A stretch of DNA of 64,000 nucleotides from Zoogloea sp. (GCF_017302315.1 NZ_JAFLDT010000011.1:1-64000); one strand, 5' to 3'. Positions 35,399-45,591 are shown, numbered from the stretch's first letter. Numbers and translations: made by a program. The notes: generated by a model not told the origin, from the sequence alone.

Positions 35399-35999
35399 TT
35401 CTCCAGGCCTTCTGTGTGGCGTTGATGAAGCCGGGCGTGGCCCCCTGTGCGGACCGGTTGTCGCCGCGGCGGTCATCCTCGATCCGGCACGGCCGATCAG
35501 CGGTCTGGGTGATTCCAAGAAGCTCTCCGAGAAGCGCCGCGATGCGCTGGCCCTGGAGATTCGCGAGAAGGCCCTGGCCTGGTGCATTGCCGAGGCCAGC
35601 GTCGAGGAGATCGACCGCCTCAACATCCTGCATGCTTCCATGCTCGCCATGCAGCGGGCCGTCGCAGGGCTGCAACGGGTGCCGGACAGGGTGGCGGTGG
35701 ATGGCAATCGCTGCCCCCATCTGCCCATGCCCTGCGAGGCTATCGTCAAGGGTGATGCCCTGGTGCCGGAGATCTCGGCGGCATCCATCCTGGCCAAGAC
35801 CGCACGGGATGCCCTGCTGGTGGCCCTCGACAAGCAGTATCCCCAATACGGGCTGGCAGCACACAAGGGCTATCCGACGCAGGCCCATCTTGCCGCCCTG
35901 AAGGTCCATGGCGTGTGTGCGATCTACCGGCGCAGTTTTGCGCCGGTCCATGCCATTTTGGCCAACCCGCCCCTCTGGACCGACGAGGACTGCCTGTGA
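35391..35999 (+). CDS. rnhB: Ribonuclease HII
   Basis: A 202-residue type 2 RNase H that removes ribonucleotides misincorporated in DNA and RNA-DNA hybrids. The active-site motif [22 protein letters not shown] holds the first Asp-Glu pair. Other acidic residues lie in VAVDGNRCP and [12 protein letters not shown]. The start is GTG with GGAG six bases upstream (35381-35384). The stop overlaps the GTG of the next gene. Confidence 0.95.
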   Translation: MGSSPGLLCGVDEAGRGPLCGPVVAAAVILDPARPISGLGDSKKLSEKRRDALALEIREKALAWCIAEASVEEIDRLNILHASMLAMQRAVAGLQRVPDRVAVDGNRCPHLPMPCEAIVKGDALVPEISAASILAKTARDALLVALDKQYPQYGLAAHKGYPTQAHLAALKVHGVCAIYRRSFAPVHAILANPPLWTDEDCL

Positions 36000-36451
36000 G
36001 ACTCCATCATTTTCTGCTGTTCATCCACCTGGCCGGTGTCGTGGTCTGGGTGGGAGGCATGGCCTTTGCCCATTTCTGTTTGCGTCCGGCGGCGCTTGCG
36101 TTGCCGCCTGCCCAGCGTCTCGGTTTGTGGAGCGCCGTGCTGGGGCGCTTCTTCCGGATTGTGTGGGTGGCCATCGCCGTGATCGTGGTGTCGGGGTTTG
36201 CGATGCTGCTTGAGGTCGGGTTCGCCCAGGCACCCCGGTCGTGGCATGTCATGGCTGCCATCGGCCTGGTGATGGCAGGCATCTTCGTCAGCATCTGGTT
36301 TGGCCCGTGGCGGGCCCTGCAGCAGGCGGTCGCGGCCGAGAGCTGGGCCCAGGGGGCGCAGGCGCTCAACCTCATCCGCCAGCGGGTCACCCTCAACCTG
36401 GCCCTGGGGACGCTGACCGTGGCTCTGGCCACCCTCGGCCTGGCCTACTGA
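35996..36451 (+). CDS. CopD-family integral membrane protein
   Basis: A 151-residue protein with four hydrophobic helices. It opens with [27 protein letters not shown]; the histidines in helix 1 and the WVGG motif are typical of the CopD-like superfamily, whose members are linked to copper handling or haem-bearing membrane domains. There is no CopC-like domain or metal-resistance gene nearby. It starts at a GTG overlapping the rnhB stop (GTGA). The specific function is unknown, and the family call rests on helix pattern and histidines. Confidence 0.65.
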   Translation: MRLHHFLLFIHLAGVVVWVGGMAFAHFCLRPAALALPPAQRLGLWSAVLGRFFRIVWVAIAVIVVSGFAMLLEVGFAQAPRSWHVMAAIGLVMAGIFVSIWFGPWRALQQAVAAESWAQGAQALNLIRQRVTLNLALGTLTVALATLGLAY

Positions 36452-36453
36452 TC

Positions 36454-37239
36454 GTGAAGCTGATCACCTCCCGCGACAATCCGGCGGTGAAGCACCTGCA
36501 TGCCCTAGCGACGTCCGCCCGGGACCGGCGGCGGGAGGCGGAGACCCTGCTCGACGGGGCTCATCTGCTGGAGGTGGCGCTGGCGCGAGGTGTTGCCCTG
36601 CAGCAGGTGGTGGTGAGCGAAAGTGGCAAGGCGCTGCCCGAGATTGCATCCCTGCTGGCGCACTGTGCCCCGGATGTCCTCATCGAAGTCCCTGACCGGG
36701 TGTTTGCCCACATCAGCCCGGTGGACTCGCCCAGCGGCGTGCTGGCCCGAATCGCCATCCCGGCGCAACCCGACGCGGGGCCGCTGGTGGATACCTGTGT
36801 AGTCCTCGACGGTGTGCAGGATCCGGGAAACCTCGGCACCATCCTTCGCACGGCGGCGGCGGTCGGCGTGGAGGAGGTGCTGCTGACGCCGGGCTGCGCC
36901 CAGGCCTGGTCGCCGCGGGTGCTGCGGGCCGCCATGGGGGCGCACTTCGGCCTGCGTTTGCGGGAAGGTTGCGATGTCGCCCTCGCCCTCGCCGGTTTTC
37001 CGGGGGCGATTCTGGCTGCTGATCTGCGCGATGCGGTTGAGCTTTACGACATGGACCTGCATCTACCGGTGGCCTGGCTGTTCGGCTCGGAAGGGCAGGG
37101 GCTGTCTCCAGCGGTGGCCGCCCTGGCCACCCGCCGGGTGCTGATTCCGATGCCGGGTGGCATGGAGTCCCTGAACGTGGGGGTCGCCGCCGGGGTATGC
37201 CTGTTCGAGCAACTGCGCCAGCGCCGTTCAGGCCGGTAG
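36454..37239 (+). CDS. TrmH/SpoU-family RNA 2'-O-methyltransferase
   Basis: A 261-residue SPOUT methyltransferase. An N-terminal L30e-like substrate domain ([19 protein letters not shown]) precedes the knotted catalytic domain with all three motifs: [29 protein letters not shown] and [18 protein letters not shown]. The architecture is like RlmB and TsnR, so it probably methylates a ribose in rRNA; the target nucleotide cannot be told. The GTG start follows the membrane-protein stop by two bases. The 3' end overlaps bioD (opposite strand) by 12 bases. Confidence 0.88.
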   Translation: MKLITSRDNPAVKHLHALATSARDRRREAETLLDGAHLLEVALARGVALQQVVVSESGKALPEIASLLAHCAPDVLIEVPDRVFAHISPVDSPSGVLARIAIPAQPDAGPLVDTCVVLDGVQDPGNLGTILRTAAAVGVEEVLLTPGCAQAWSPRVLRAAMGAHFGLRLREGCDVALALAGFPGAILAADLRDAVELYDMDLHLPVAWLFGSEGQGLSPAVAALATRRVLIPMPGGMESLNVGVAAGVCLFEQLRQRRSGR

Positions 37240-37896
37240 GCTGACGCTGGCCGCCGCGCTTGCGGCTTCGCCGCCTGGCTGAAAGGGAACTACGCCGAGC
37301 AGGGGCGCGTCCATGCGCAGGCGCAGGGCGTCCAGATTTTCCTGAAAGCGCAGCATGGCCGGATCCACCTGGTTGGCAATCCAGCCTGCCAGCCTCAGGC
37401 CCCGGGCCTGGATGGCCTCGGCGGTGAGCAGGGCATGGTTGATGCAGCCCAGGCGCATGCCTACCACCAGGATCACCGGCAGAGCCAGGTCACAGGCCAG
37501 GTCGGCGGTGTCGTAGCCGGCATCCAGCGGCACGCGAAAGCCCCCCACGCCTTCCACAAAAACCACGTCCGCCTGACGGGCGAGTTCGTCAAAGGCCGCC
37601 AGAATACGTCCGGCCTCGATCCGCACGCCTTCCTCGGCCGCGGCGATGTGCGGGGCAATCGGGCTGGCCAGGCAGTAGGGGTTGAGCAGGGCGAGACCGG
37701 GGTCGAAGCTGCCGGCCGCGCGCAGGCGGGCGGCATCCTCGTTGATGAACTCACCCTGGATCGTGTCGGCGCCAGCGGCCACCGGCTTCATGCCCACGGC
37801 CTTCAAGCCGCGGGCCCGGGCCGCGTGGAGCAGGGTGCAGGTGACGAAGGTCTTGCCGATCTCGGTGTCGGTGCCGGTGATGAAGTAGGCGCTCAT
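37228..37896 (-). CDS. bioD: Dethiobiotin synthetase
   Basis: A 222-residue ATP-dependent carboxylase closing the ureido ring of 7,8-diaminopelargonate. The P-loop is [13 protein letters not shown]. Other conserved parts are GMKPVAAGA and [11 protein letters not shown]. The start overlaps the bioC stop by four bases. It is last in the bioA-F-H-C-D operon and converges with the SpoU-type gene; the two stops overlap. Confidence 0.95.
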   Translation of the reverse strand: MSAYFITGTDTEIGKTFVTCTLLHAARARGLKAVGMKPVAAGADTIQGEFINEDAARLRAAGSFDPGLALLNPYCLASPIAPHIAAAEEGVRIEAGRILAAFDELARQADVVFVEGVGGFRVPLDAGYDTADLACDLALPVILVVGMRLGCINHALLTAEAIQARGLRLAGWIANQVDPAMLRFQENLDALRLRMDAPLLGVVPFQPGGEAASAAASVSLPA

Positions 37897-38669
37897 GTCT
37901 TTTCCGCGAGGAGCCAGAAGGTGTCGTAGGAGGCGGGCAGTCCGGCCGGTGTGCGGTGCATCTCGTAGGCTTTGACCAGCTTGTGCCAGGCCGTCTTGCC
38001 CAGGGGCGCGCGGCGCGCGGCACCGGTGTGGTGGGCACCAAGGGTCTTGATGTCGGAGAGCAGGCCGCGCAGGTCGGGGGCCCAGGCCTGGAGTGTGTCG
38101 CGTTCGCTGACCAAGATGCGCAGCCCGGCGTCTTCGGCGGCGTCCTCGACCACTTCCGGCGGTTGGAAGGGCAGCACGTGCTCGTGGGTGTCCACCAGCC
38201 GGAAGGCATCGCGCAGTTCATGCAGGGTGCCGGGGCCGAGGGTGGCGATCCATAACTGGCCACCAGGGCGCAGGCTGCGCGCGAGCTCGGGCAGGGCCCT
38301 GCGTGGATGACACCACTGCAGGGCATAGCTGGACCATATGGCATCAATGCTGGCGTCGGCCAGGGGCAGTCTCTCCAGATCGGCGCACAGGGGCCAGGCC
38401 AGGCCGGGGGCGTGGCGGCGCAGCATGGCCGGGGCGAAATCGAGGGCGATCAGATCGGCATCGGGGAAGCGTTGCTGCAGTCCGGTGAGGGCATAACCGG
38501 TGCCGCAGCCGGCGTCGACGATGCGGCGGGGCTGGAGCGTCTGGGCCGCGACCATGGTGAGCAGGTGATCGCTGGCGCTGCGCTGAACGGTGGCGACGGC
38601 ATCGTAGGCGTCGGCTGCCTTGTCGAAGGCCTTGCGCACGGAGCGCTTGGGGGCTGGTGCGTCAGTCAC
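37893..38669 (-). CDS. bioC: Malonyl-ACP O-methyltransferase
   Basis: A 258-residue class I SAM methyltransferase that disguises malonyl-ACP as a methyl ester so the fatty-acid system can build pimeloyl-ACP methyl ester. The SAM loop is [34 protein letters not shown] at the N-terminus and [18 protein letters not shown] are BioC signatures. The start is GTG, overlapping the end of bioH by eight bases. Confidence 0.93.
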   Translation of the reverse strand: MTDAPAPKRSVRKAFDKAADAYDAVATVQRSASDHLLTMVAAQTLQPRRIVDAGCGTGYALTGLQQRFPDADLIALDFAPAMLRRHAPGLAWPLCADLERLPLADASIDAIWSSYALQWCHPRRALPELARSLRPGGQLWIATLGPGTLHELRDAFRLVDTHEHVLPFQPPEVVEDAAEDAGLRILVSERDTLQAWAPDLRGLLSDIKTLGAHHTGAARRAPLGKTAWHKLVKAYEMHRTPAGLPASYDTFWLLAEKT

Positions 38670-39396
38670 GGGCGAAGCCCTCGATCAGGCTGGCGCAGTC
38701 CTGGGGGCGTGACAGGAAGGGCGCGTGGCCGGCATCGGCGAAGATGCTCAGGCGCCCGTCGGGCAGGGTGTCGGCCAGCCATTCGGCAGCGGCAACGGGC
38801 ATCAGGGTGTCGCCGGCGCCGTGGAGCAGGCGGACGGGCTGCCGGATTTGTGGCACCGTGCTGCGCACATCGATGCTGGCGAGCAGCCCCAGGCCGTCGG
38901 CGAGTGCGGCCTTGCGGGCCTCATCCGGTGGCGTCGCGGCATGGCCCAGACCATTGACCACCTCGCGCCGGCGCGCATCACCGAGTCCCTGCAGGGCGAT
39001 GAAGCGGCGCTGGGTGCTGGTGGGCTCTAAATCAAAGCTGCGTCGGAAGTCGGCCAGGGTATCGGCGGGCATGGCGGCCTGCCAGTCGTCGGCCTGCACG
39101 AAGCGTGGTGTGGCGCTGATGAGGACCAGTCGGGCGACCCGGTCAGGATGGTGGCGGGCCAAGTGCAGGGCGAGTTGGGCGCCGAGGGACCAGCCGACCA
39201 GCAGACTGCTCCCCGGGATCTGTGCCAGCACTGCGTCGGACCAGCTTTCGAGGGTATGGCCGGCGGGGTCCGCATTGCCGTGGCCGGGCAGATCAAGGGT
39301 CCGCACGTCCAGGCTCGGATCCACGGCGGCCTGCAACGGCGCCCACACAGCGGATGACAGCCCCCAGCCATGGAGGAGAACAATGGGGCTGGTCAT
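38662..39396 (-). CDS. bioH: Pimeloyl-[ACP] methyl ester esterase
   Basis: A 244-residue alpha/beta hydrolase that releases pimeloyl-ACP from its methyl ester, ending the BioC-initiated chain. The triad is Ser70 (GWSLGAQ), Asp196 (GAGDTLMP) and His224 ([11 protein letters not shown]). [12 protein letters not shown] supplies the oxyanion loop. ATG at 39396 overlaps the bioF stop by four bases; the frame extends upstream without conservation. Having bioH inside the bio operon is a betaproteobacterial feature. Confidence 0.93.
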   Translation of the reverse strand: MTSPIVLLHGWGLSSAVWAPLQAAVDPSLDVRTLDLPGHGNADPAGHTLESWSDAVLAQIPGSSLLVGWSLGAQLALHLARHHPDRVARLVLISATPRFVQADDWQAAMPADTLADFRRSFDLEPTSTQRRFIALQGLGDARRREVVNGLGHAATPPDEARKAALADGLGLLASIDVRSTVPQIRQPVRLLHGAGDTLMPVAAAEWLADTLPDGRLSIFADAGHAPFLSRPQDCASLIEGFARD

Positions 39397-40577
39397 GGCC
39401 GTGCAGCCTCCAAGCGCCGGAGGGTGTCCACCAGTTGATCGATCTGCTCGTTGCTGTGGGCCGCCGAGAGCACGATGCGCAGGCGTGCCGAGCCCTTGGG
39501 CACGGTGGGTGGGCGGATCGCCGGGACCCACAGCCCCTCGGCGTCGAGGGCCCGGGCGACGGCCAGGGTTTCGTGGTTGTCGCCGATCACCAGGGGCTGG
39601 ATGGGGGTGTCGGAGGGCAGCAGCTGCCAGCGGCGCAGGCTGAGCCCGGCCCGGAAGCGGGCGATCAGGGCGTTGAGGTGGGCGCGGCGGTCGTCACCCT
39701 GTTCGATCAGATCGAGGGCGGTGAGCAGGCCTTCGGCCAGCATCGGCGGTGCCCCGGTGGTGAAGATGTAGCTGCGGGCCTTGTTGAGCAGCCAGTCGAT
39801 CACGTCCCGCTGGCCGGCCACGAAGGCGCCGGACACGCCCGCGGCCTTGCCCAGGGTGCCCATGTAGATCAGGCGCGGTGAGGCAAGGCCGAAATGGGCC
39901 AGGCAGCCACGCCCCTGGGGGCCGAGCACGCCGAAGCCGTGGGCGTCATCCACCAGCAGCCAGGCCTGGTGGGCTTCGGCCAGGGCGAGGAGTTCGCGCA
40001 GGGGGGCGATGTCGCCGTCCATGCTGAACACGCCGTCGGTGACGATCAGCTTGCGCGGGGCGTGGGAGGCGGCCAGGCGACTTTCCAGCGCAGCCAGATC
40101 GCAGTGGGGATAGCGGATGAACTCGGCCCGGGACAACAGGGCGCCATCCACCAGTGAGGCGTGATTTACCTTGTCGGCGAAGATGGCATCGCCGCGGCCG
40201 ACCAGGGCCGGCATGACGCCGATGTTGGCCATGTATCCGGTGGAGAAATACAGCGCGTCCTCCATGCCGGTGAAAGCGGCGAGGCGCCGCTCCAGGGCCT
40301 CGTGGGCGGCGTAGTGGCCGCTGACCAGGTGCGAGGCGCCGGAGCCGGTGCCCCAGCGCTGGCTGCCGCGGCGGACGGCTTCGGCGATGGCCGGATCGGC
40401 GGCGAGGCCCAGGTAGTCGTTGGAGCAGAAGGCGACGACGGGCTCGGTACGGTCGGCCAGGCGCGTACCGGGCCGGCAGGGCGTGGTGACGACGCGGCGG
40501 CGGCGGCGCAGGCCGGCGGCATCGAGCTCGCCCAGTCCGGCGCGCAGCGCGTCCAGCGGGTCGAGGTGTTCAGCCAA
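39393..40577 (-). CDS. bioF: 8-amino-7-oxononanoate synthase
   Basis: A 394-residue PLP enzyme of the alpha-oxoamine synthase family, condensing pimeloyl-ACP (or -CoA) with L-alanine. PLP lysine Lys244 lies in [25 protein letters not shown] (about 207-219) holds the pyridine-N aspartate, and [10 protein letters not shown] is the N-terminal signature. The start codon is TTG, overlapping the bioA stop by eight bases. The chain length and bio context separate it from Kbl and serine palmitoyltransferase. Confidence 0.95.
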   Translation of the reverse strand: MAEHLDPLDALRAGLGELDAAGLRRRRRVVTTPCRPGTRLADRTEPVVAFCSNDYLGLAADPAIAEAVRRGSQRWGTGSGASHLVSGHYAAHEALERRLAAFTGMEDALYFSTGYMANIGVMPALVGRGDAIFADKVNHASLVDGALLSRAEFIRYPHCDLAALESRLAASHAPRKLIVTDGVFSMDGDIAPLRELLALAEAHQAWLLVDDAHGFGVLGPQGRGCLAHFGLASPRLIYMGTLGKAAGVSGAFVAGQRDVIDWLLNKARSYIFTTGAPPMLAEGLLTALDLIEQGDDRRAHLNALIARFRAGLSLRRWQLLPSDTPIQPLVIGDNHETLAVARALDAEGLWVPAIRPPTVPKGSARLRIVLSAAHSNEQIDQLVDTLRRLEAARP

Positions 40578-41901
40578 GGCTGGCCTCCAGGGCCGCGGCG
40601 CAGCGGCTGGCGAGGAAGTCGATCTCGTCGTCGGACAGGATGTAGGGCGGCATGGTGTAGACCGTGTTGCCGATGGGGCGCAGCAGCAGCTCCCGGCTCA
40701 GTGCTTCGGCGAAGAAGCGGCGGGAGAAGCCGGAGGGCGCATCAGCCACATCGAAGGCCAGGATCATGCCCTGCTGACGCAGGTGGCGCACCTGTGGGTG
40801 GCTGCCGACGGCGCTCCGGAAGGCGTCACCGAGGCGGGCGGCCTTGCGCCGGTTGGCGGCGATCACGTCGTCCTGGGCGAAGATGTCGAGGGTTGCCAGG
40901 GCGGCGCGGCAGGCCAGCGGGTTGCCGGTATAGGAGTGGGAATGCAGGAAGCCCCGGGCGGCGGCGTCGTCATAGAAGGCGGTGAACACGTCGTCGGTGG
41001 TGAGCACGATGGACAGGGGCAGGTAGCCGCCGGAGATACCTTTGGAAAGGAGCAGGAAGTCCGGCCAGATGCCGGCCTGCTCGCAGGCAAAGAAGCTGCC
41101 CGTGCGTCCACAGCCGACGGCAATCTCGTCGGCAATGAGGTGGACCTGGAAGCGGTCGCAGAGCTGGCGGGCGAGGCGCAGGTATTCCGGGTCGTACATG
41201 ACCATGCCCGACGCGCCCTGCACCAGGGGTTCGACAATCAGGGCGGCGGTGTCGTCGGCGTGGGCCTGGAGGTGGGCCTCGAGGGCGGCGGCGGCGCGAC
41301 GGGCCACATCGGCAGCGCTTTCACCGGCTGCGGCCAGGCGGGTGTCGGGGCTGGGCACGCAGGTGCCACCGCGGACCAGGTCGGCATAGGCGTCACGAAA
41401 CAGGGCGACGTCGGTGACGGCCAGGGCGCCGACGGTCTCGCCGTGGTAGCTGCCGGCCAGACTGACAAAGCGGTTCTTGCCCGGCTTGCCCTGGTTGCGC
41501 CAGAAATGGACGCTCATCTTGAGGGCAATCTCGGTGGCCGATGCGCCGTCGGAGGCGTAGAAGGCGTGGCCGAGGTGGTGACCGGTGAGGGCGGCCAGAC
41601 GTTCGGAGAGTTCGACTACCGGCTCGTGGGTGAAGCCGGCCAGCATCACGTGTTCCAGGGTGTCGAGCTGAACCTTGAGGGCATTGCCGATGCGCGGGTT
41701 GGTGTGGCCGAAAAGGTTGACCCACCAGGAGCTGATGCCGTCCAGGTAGCGCCGTCCGTCCATGTCGAAGAGCCAGGCGCCCTCACCCCTGGCGATGGGG
41801 ATCAGCGGCAGTTGCTCGTGGTGCTTCATCTGGGTGCACGGGTGCCACACAGCGGCGAGGGAGCGGCTCAGGAAGCGGGTGTTGTGCGGACTGGACTGCA
41901 T
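40570..41901 (-). CDS. bioA: Adenosylmethionine-8-amino-7-oxononanoate aminotransferase
   Basis: A 443-residue class III PLP aminotransferase that uses SAM as amino donor to make 7,8-diaminopelargonate. PLP lysine Lys287 is in [28 protein letters not shown] and [16 protein letters not shown] are BioA signatures. The ATG at 41901 begins [20 protein letters not shown]. It is the first gene of the operon, and its upstream region holds two strong hairpins. bioB is not in the window. Confidence 0.96.
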   Translation of the reverse strand: MQSSPHNTRFLSRSLAAVWHPCTQMKHHEQLPLIPIARGEGAWLFDMDGRRYLDGISSWWVNLFGHTNPRIGNALKVQLDTLEHVMLAGFTHEPVVELSERLAALTGHHLGHAFYASDGASATEIALKMSVHFWRNQGKPGKNRFVSLAGSYHGETVGALAVTDVALFRDAYADLVRGGTCVPSPDTRLAAAGESAADVARRAAAALEAHLQAHADDTAALIVEPLVQGASGMVMYDPEYLRLARQLCDRFQVHLIADEIAVGCGRTGSFFACEQAGIWPDFLLLSKGISGGYLPLSIVLTTDDVFTAFYDDAAARGFLHSHSYTGNPLACRAALATLDIFAQDDVIAANRRKAARLGDAFRSAVGSHPQVRHLRQQGMILAFDVADAPSGFSRRFFAEALSRELLLRPIGNTVYTMPPYILSDDEIDFLASRCAAALEASLG

Positions 41902-41932
41902 GGGTGGATCGGACGCGACTCGGAAAGTGAAA

Positions 41933-41963
41933 AGTGGAGCGGCCAGGGCATGGCGGCTCCACT
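41933..41963 (-). terminator. Hairpin with T-rich tail upstream of bioA
   Basis: On the minus strand AGTGGAGC pairs perfectly with GCTCCACT (8 bp, 15-base loop), followed by TTTTCACTTT. It would end transcripts from the upstream lipoprotein gene, but lies only about 30 bases before bioA. Either bioA relies on a promoter inside this region, or the hairpin acts as an attenuator in the bioA leader. Confidence 0.5.
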
Positions 41964-41977
41964 CGGCGGACCGGCCT

Positions 41978-41996
41978 GCAGCACCGTCGGTGCTGC
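41978..41996 (-). terminator. GCAGCACC hairpin downstream of the lipoprotein gene
   Basis: Perfect 8-bp stem (GCAGCACC with GGTGCTGC) and a 3-base loop, 17 bases after the lipoprotein stop. There is no T-run directly after it. Together with the hairpin at 41933-41963 it forms a tandem structure in the 111-base gap before bioA. Confidence 0.4.
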
Positions 41997-42012
41997 GTGC
42001 GGGCGGCAATGC

Positions 42013-43296
42013 TCAGTAGGCGTAGATGCTGGCGCTGCCGGCACCGACGGCCGTGTAGATGCTTTGGGCATTGACCAGACCGTACAGGGTGCTGCCCGCC
42101 AACGGCGAGGTTTGTGCTGTCCAGGTGGTGCCGGTGAGCTCCCGGGTGTAGATCGTTCCGTTGGTGCCCAGGGCCACCAGTCGCGAGGCCGCGGACACGG
42201 CGGTCAGGTTGCCGGCAAGGACGGTGCTGCTCCAGGTACTGGCATCATTGCTGGTGAGTACCGTGCCATCGGCACCGACGGCTACGAAAGTGTAGGTGGT
42301 GACGCTGTTGCTGGTGGTGGCCACGGCTGCCACTGCGGTGAGGTCGCCGCTCTGGGTGGTGGCCGTCCAGTTGACGGCGTCGGTACTGGTGAGCACGGTG
42401 CCACCGCTGCCGACAGCCACCCATACACCCTTGGTGGAGTAGGCCACGCCGCGCAGGTTGGCGGTGATGGCCGGGCTTACCGTGGTCGCGTTCCAGGTGA
42501 TGCCGTCGTTGGAGTAGCGCAGGGCGCCGTTGTCGCCCACAGCCACCACGGTGGAGCCGTTGGTGGCAATGGCGTTGAGGGTCTGGGTGGTGCCGGTGGC
42601 GGTGCTGGCGACGGTGGTCCAGGTGTTGATGTCGGAACTGTAGGCGGCGGTGCCATTGCTGCCGACCGCCACGTACTTGGCGATGCTGCTGGCGTACACC
42701 ACGCCCTTCAGATCGACACTGCTGTCGACGACGGTGCCGGTCGGCGTGGTCCAGGTCAGGGGTTCGGACGAGACGTAGTTACGGCCGGTGGAGGTGTCCG
42801 GTGTACGGAAGATCGCGCCACCGTCGCCAACCGCCACATAGGAATAGGTGCTGGAACCGCTGGTCGTGAGGCCGTAGGCCACACTGCGCAGGGTCTTGCC
42901 CGAGCCGAGGGTGCCGCCGGTGTACCAGCTCGAGCCGGCCAGTCGCGTGGTGGCCGTTTTCACCGTCGAGCCAGGCCCGCCTTCGCCGCCATCCTTGCGG
43001 GCATTGAGGGTGAAAGCGTACTCCGTGGCATCGGTGAGGCCGGTGAGCACGTAGGGCGGTGACACATTCAAACGGTAGCTGGTGGTGTCGCCACCCGGGG
43101 AAACGCTCGTGCCTGCCTTGAACCACAACCAGTATTCGACGCCGGCTTCGGCTGTCCAGTTGATGAAGGCCTGGTTTTCACCGGCCACCACAGTGACGTT
43201 GGAGGGTGCCGGTGCGGAAGAACCGCCCCCGCCGCAGGCGGCGAGGAGTGCAATGAGGGGGGCGGCAAGAATCAGGCGGCGTTGGGGCAGGAACAT
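42013..43296 (-). CDS. Lipoprotein with FN3-like domain and seven propeller repeats
   Basis: A 427-residue protein I cannot name. A lipoprotein signal peptide ends in the lipobox LLAAC (Cys21), then GGGGSSAPAP. Residues 33-118 look like a fibronectin type III domain (AFINWTAEAG to TLNARKDGGEGGPG). The rest holds seven copies of a VAVGxxG-type motif at about 153, 208, 250, 292, 337, 373 and 414, most followed by a Ser/Thr-rich strand and NTWT or VNWT. This resembles BNR/YCF48-type seven-bladed beta-propellers. It is probably outer-membrane or periplasmic and a binding or scaffold protein. It does not obviously belong with ppk or bio. Confidence 0.75.
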   Translation of the reverse strand: MFLPQRRLILAAPLIALLAACGGGGSSAPAPSNVTVVAGENQAFINWTAEAGVEYWLWFKAGTSVSPGGDTTSYRLNVSPPYVLTGLTDATEYAFTLNARKDGGEGGPGSTVKTATTRLAGSSWYTGGTLGSGKTLRSVAYGLTTSGSSTYSYVAVGDGGAIFRTPDTSTGRNYVSSEPLTWTTPTGTVVDSSVDLKGVVYASSIAKYVAVGSNGTAAYSSDINTWTTVASTATGTTQTLNAIATNGSTVVAVGDNGALRYSNDGITWNATTVSPAITANLRGVAYSTKGVWVAVGSGGTVLTSTDAVNWTATTQSGDLTAVAAVATTSNSVTTYTFVAVGADGTVLTSNDASTWSSTVLAGNLTAVSAASRLVALGTNGTIYTRELTGTTWTAQTSPLAGSTLYGLVNAQSIYTAVGAGSASIYAY

Positions 43297-43331
43297 GGAG
43301 GCAGGACCATCGGTGAATGGAGCGATCCCGG

Positions 43332-43337
43332 ATTCTA
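43332..43337 (-). promoter_or_regulatory. Candidate -10 (TAGAAT) for the lipoprotein gene
   Basis: TAGAAT on the minus strand, 36 bases before the ATG. No convincing -35 is visible, so this is a weak call. Confidence 0.3.
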
Positions 43338-43359
43338 CAACAGGGGGGCTGTCCTGCCA

Positions 43360-43387
43360 GTGCTCCCTTGCTTGAGCATGGGAGCAC
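43360..43387 (-). terminator. Hairpin after ppk
   Basis: GTGCTCCC and GGGAGCAC form a perfect 8-bp stem with a 12-base loop starting 8 bases after the ppk stop. No T-run follows on the minus strand, so termination would be inefficient or Rho-assisted. Confidence 0.4.
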
Positions 43388-43394
43388 AAGCGGG

Positions 43395-45482
43395 TCAGGC
43401 GCTCTGCACGCCACTCAGTTCCTTGAGCAGGATCTCCTGGGCCGAACGGCGTGTGGTGCGCGGGTTCTTGCGGCGATACTGGTTGTCATTGCCCAGTTCC
43501 CAGGCCTGGCAGTTGTCGCCCAGGTAGGGGCGCAGCCCCTCCTTCATTACACGCCGTTTCACTTTAGGGTCGAGGATGGGGAAGGCGATTTCGATGCGCT
43601 TGAAGAAGTTGCGCTCCATCCAGTCGGCGCTGGACAGGTAGAGCTTGTCCGCCCCGTCGGCGCCAAAGTAGAAGATCCGGTGGTGTTCCAGAAATCGCCC
43701 GACAACCGAGCGGACCCGGATGTTCTCGGAGAGACCGGCCACGCCCGGTTTGAGCGCGCATACGCTGCGGGCGATCACGTCGATCTCCACTCCGGCCCGG
43801 GAGGCTTCGTAGAGCGCTTCGATGGTCTCCGGCTCAAGCAGGGCATTGACCTTGACGATGATGCGACCCTTGCGTCCGGCCCGGGCGATCTCCGCCTCAT
43901 CCTTGATGGCTTGCACGACATTGGGTTGCAGGGTGAAGGGTGCTTGCCAGAGGTGGCGCAGGCGCCCGGCCTGACCAAGCCCGGTGAGCTGCTTGAAGAC
44001 CTCCGCCACGTCTGCACCGATTTCCTCGTTGGCGGTGAGCAGGCCGAAGTCGGTGTAGAAGCGGGTCGTGCGCGGATGGTAGTTGCCGGTGCCCAGATGC
44101 GCATAGCGGCGCAGGGTGCCTTCCTCGCGACGCACCAGCAGCAGCATCTTGGCGTGGGTCTTGTAGCCGAAGACGCCATACACGACGTGGGCGCCGACTT
44201 CCTCCAGACGCGCGGCCCAGCTGATATTGGCTTCTTCGTCGAAACGCGCCATCAGCTCGAGCACCACAGTGACTTCCTTGCCCTTCTGGGCGGCGCGGAC
44301 CAGATGTTCCATCAGCACTGAGTCGGTGCCGGTGCGATAGACGGTCATCTTGACGGCCACCACATCGGCATCGTCCGCCGCGGCCTTCAGCAGTTCGATG
44401 ACCGGCTCGAAGCTCTGGAAGGGGTGATGGAGCAGGATGTCCTGGCGACGGATGGCGCGGAAGATGTTCTCCTGTTTCTCAAGCCCCTTCGGCCGTGCAG
44501 GCCGGAAGGATCGGTACTTGAGATCGGGCCGCTCGACCCAGTCGGGCACCTGGTTGAGGCGGACAGGATTGACCATGCCGGGGACCCGGTAGACGTCCTC
44601 GCGGTCGAGACCGAACTGGGTCATCAGGAAGGCTGCCATGGCCTCGGAGCAGTTGTCGGCGATCTCCAGACGCACGGCGTCGCCATAGTGGCGTTGTTGC
44701 AGTTCGCCCTTCAAGGTGGCGCGCAGATCCTTCACCTCTTCCTCGTCCACGAACATGTCGGAATTGCGGGTCACCCGGAACTGGTAGCAGCCGAGTACGT
44801 TCATGCCCTCGAACAACTCGCCCACATGGGCGTGCAGCATGGAGGACAGGAATACGAAACCATAGTCCACACCGGTAAGGTCCTTGGGCAGGCGGATGAC
44901 CCGGGGCAGGGCGCGGGGGGCCTGCACAATGGCGGCGCCCGAGCTGCGCCCGAAGGCATCCCGGCCCTCCAGTTCGACGGCAAAATTGAGGCTCTTGTTG
45001 AGTACCCGCGGGAAGGGGTGGGCCGGGTCCAGGCCGATGGGGGTGAGGACGGGCATCACTTCGCGGATGAAGTAGTCCCTGGCCCACAGGTGCTGGGCGT
45101 CGGTCCATACCGAGCGGCGCAGGAAGACGATGCCCTCGGCGGCCAGCGCGGGAAGGATGGTGTTGTTGAGCAGGTTGTACTGATCGGTGATCAGGCAATG
45201 CACTTCGCGGCTGATCCGGGCCTGCAGTTCGCTTGGGGTCAGCCCGTCCGTGGTCAGGACAAGACTGCCCAGGCGCTGCTGCTCCTTGACGCCCGCGACC
45301 CGGACCTCGAAGAATTCGTCGAGGTTGCTCGACACGATGCAGAGAAAGCGGAGGCGCTCAAGCAACGGAACCGACGGATCGGCCGCCTGGGCCAGCACAC
45401 GGCGCTGGAATTGCAGCAAGGACAGCTCACGGTTGACGAAGTGATCGGTGCTGAAATGGCGCTCGGGCTGTGTACGGTGCAT
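43395..45482 (-). CDS. ppk1: Polyphosphate kinase 1
   Basis: A 695-residue kinase that polymerises ATP gamma-phosphate into polyphosphate. The N-terminal domain starts FVNRELSLLQFQRRVLAQA. The catalytic domains carry the autophosphorylated histidine in YKTHAKMLLLVRR and a second conserved histidine in HLGTGNYHP. RKNPRTTRRSAQE closes the protein. It is membrane-associated in E. coli. It is divergent from ppx with a 158-base gap. GAGGA precedes the ATG. The lipoprotein downstream is separated by a hairpin. Confidence 0.96.
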   Translation of the reverse strand: MHRTQPERHFSTDHFVNRELSLLQFQRRVLAQAADPSVPLLERLRFLCIVSSNLDEFFEVRVAGVKEQQRLGSLVLTTDGLTPSELQARISREVHCLITDQYNLLNNTILPALAAEGIVFLRRSVWTDAQHLWARDYFIREVMPVLTPIGLDPAHPFPRVLNKSLNFAVELEGRDAFGRSSGAAIVQAPRALPRVIRLPKDLTGVDYGFVFLSSMLHAHVGELFEGMNVLGCYQFRVTRNSDMFVDEEEVKDLRATLKGELQQRHYGDAVRLEIADNCSEAMAAFLMTQFGLDREDVYRVPGMVNPVRLNQVPDWVERPDLKYRSFRPARPKGLEKQENIFRAIRRQDILLHHPFQSFEPVIELLKAAADDADVVAVKMTVYRTGTDSVLMEHLVRAAQKGKEVTVVLELMARFDEEANISWAARLEEVGAHVVYGVFGYKTHAKMLLLVRREEGTLRRYAHLGTGNYHPRTTRFYTDFGLLTANEEIGADVAEVFKQLTGLGQAGRLRHLWQAPFTLQPNVVQAIKDEAEIARAGRKGRIIVKVNALLEPETIEALYEASRAGVEIDVIARSVCALKPGVAGLSENIRVRSVVGRFLEHHRIFYFGADGADKLYLSSADWMERNFFKRIEIAFPILDPKVKRRVMKEGLRPYLGDNCQAWELGNDNQYRRKNPRTTRRSAQEILLKELSGVQSA

Positions 45483-45591
45483 GCTGGATCCTCGTGGTAT
45501 TACGGTTCGGCTTTTAGTATGTGACGTTTATGTTTCGTTTGGATGACGATGGGGCTGCCGGGTGGATTCGCATGGCCGACTCTGTCCCGGG

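Noticed and set aside
33276..35951. 891-codon open frame antisense to lpxA-lpxB-rnhB
   Set aside because: Covers four well-conserved genes on the other strand and has no recognisable motif.
40420..43062. 880-codon open frame on the plus strand antisense to bioA and the lipoprotein
   Set aside because: Gly/Val/Ala-rich product without domains, fully antisense to two convincing genes. Such frames arise from GC bias at third positions.
45500..45545. Pho box between ppk and ppx
   Set aside because: A half-site-like CGTCACAT is present, but no second half at the 11-base repeat spacing.
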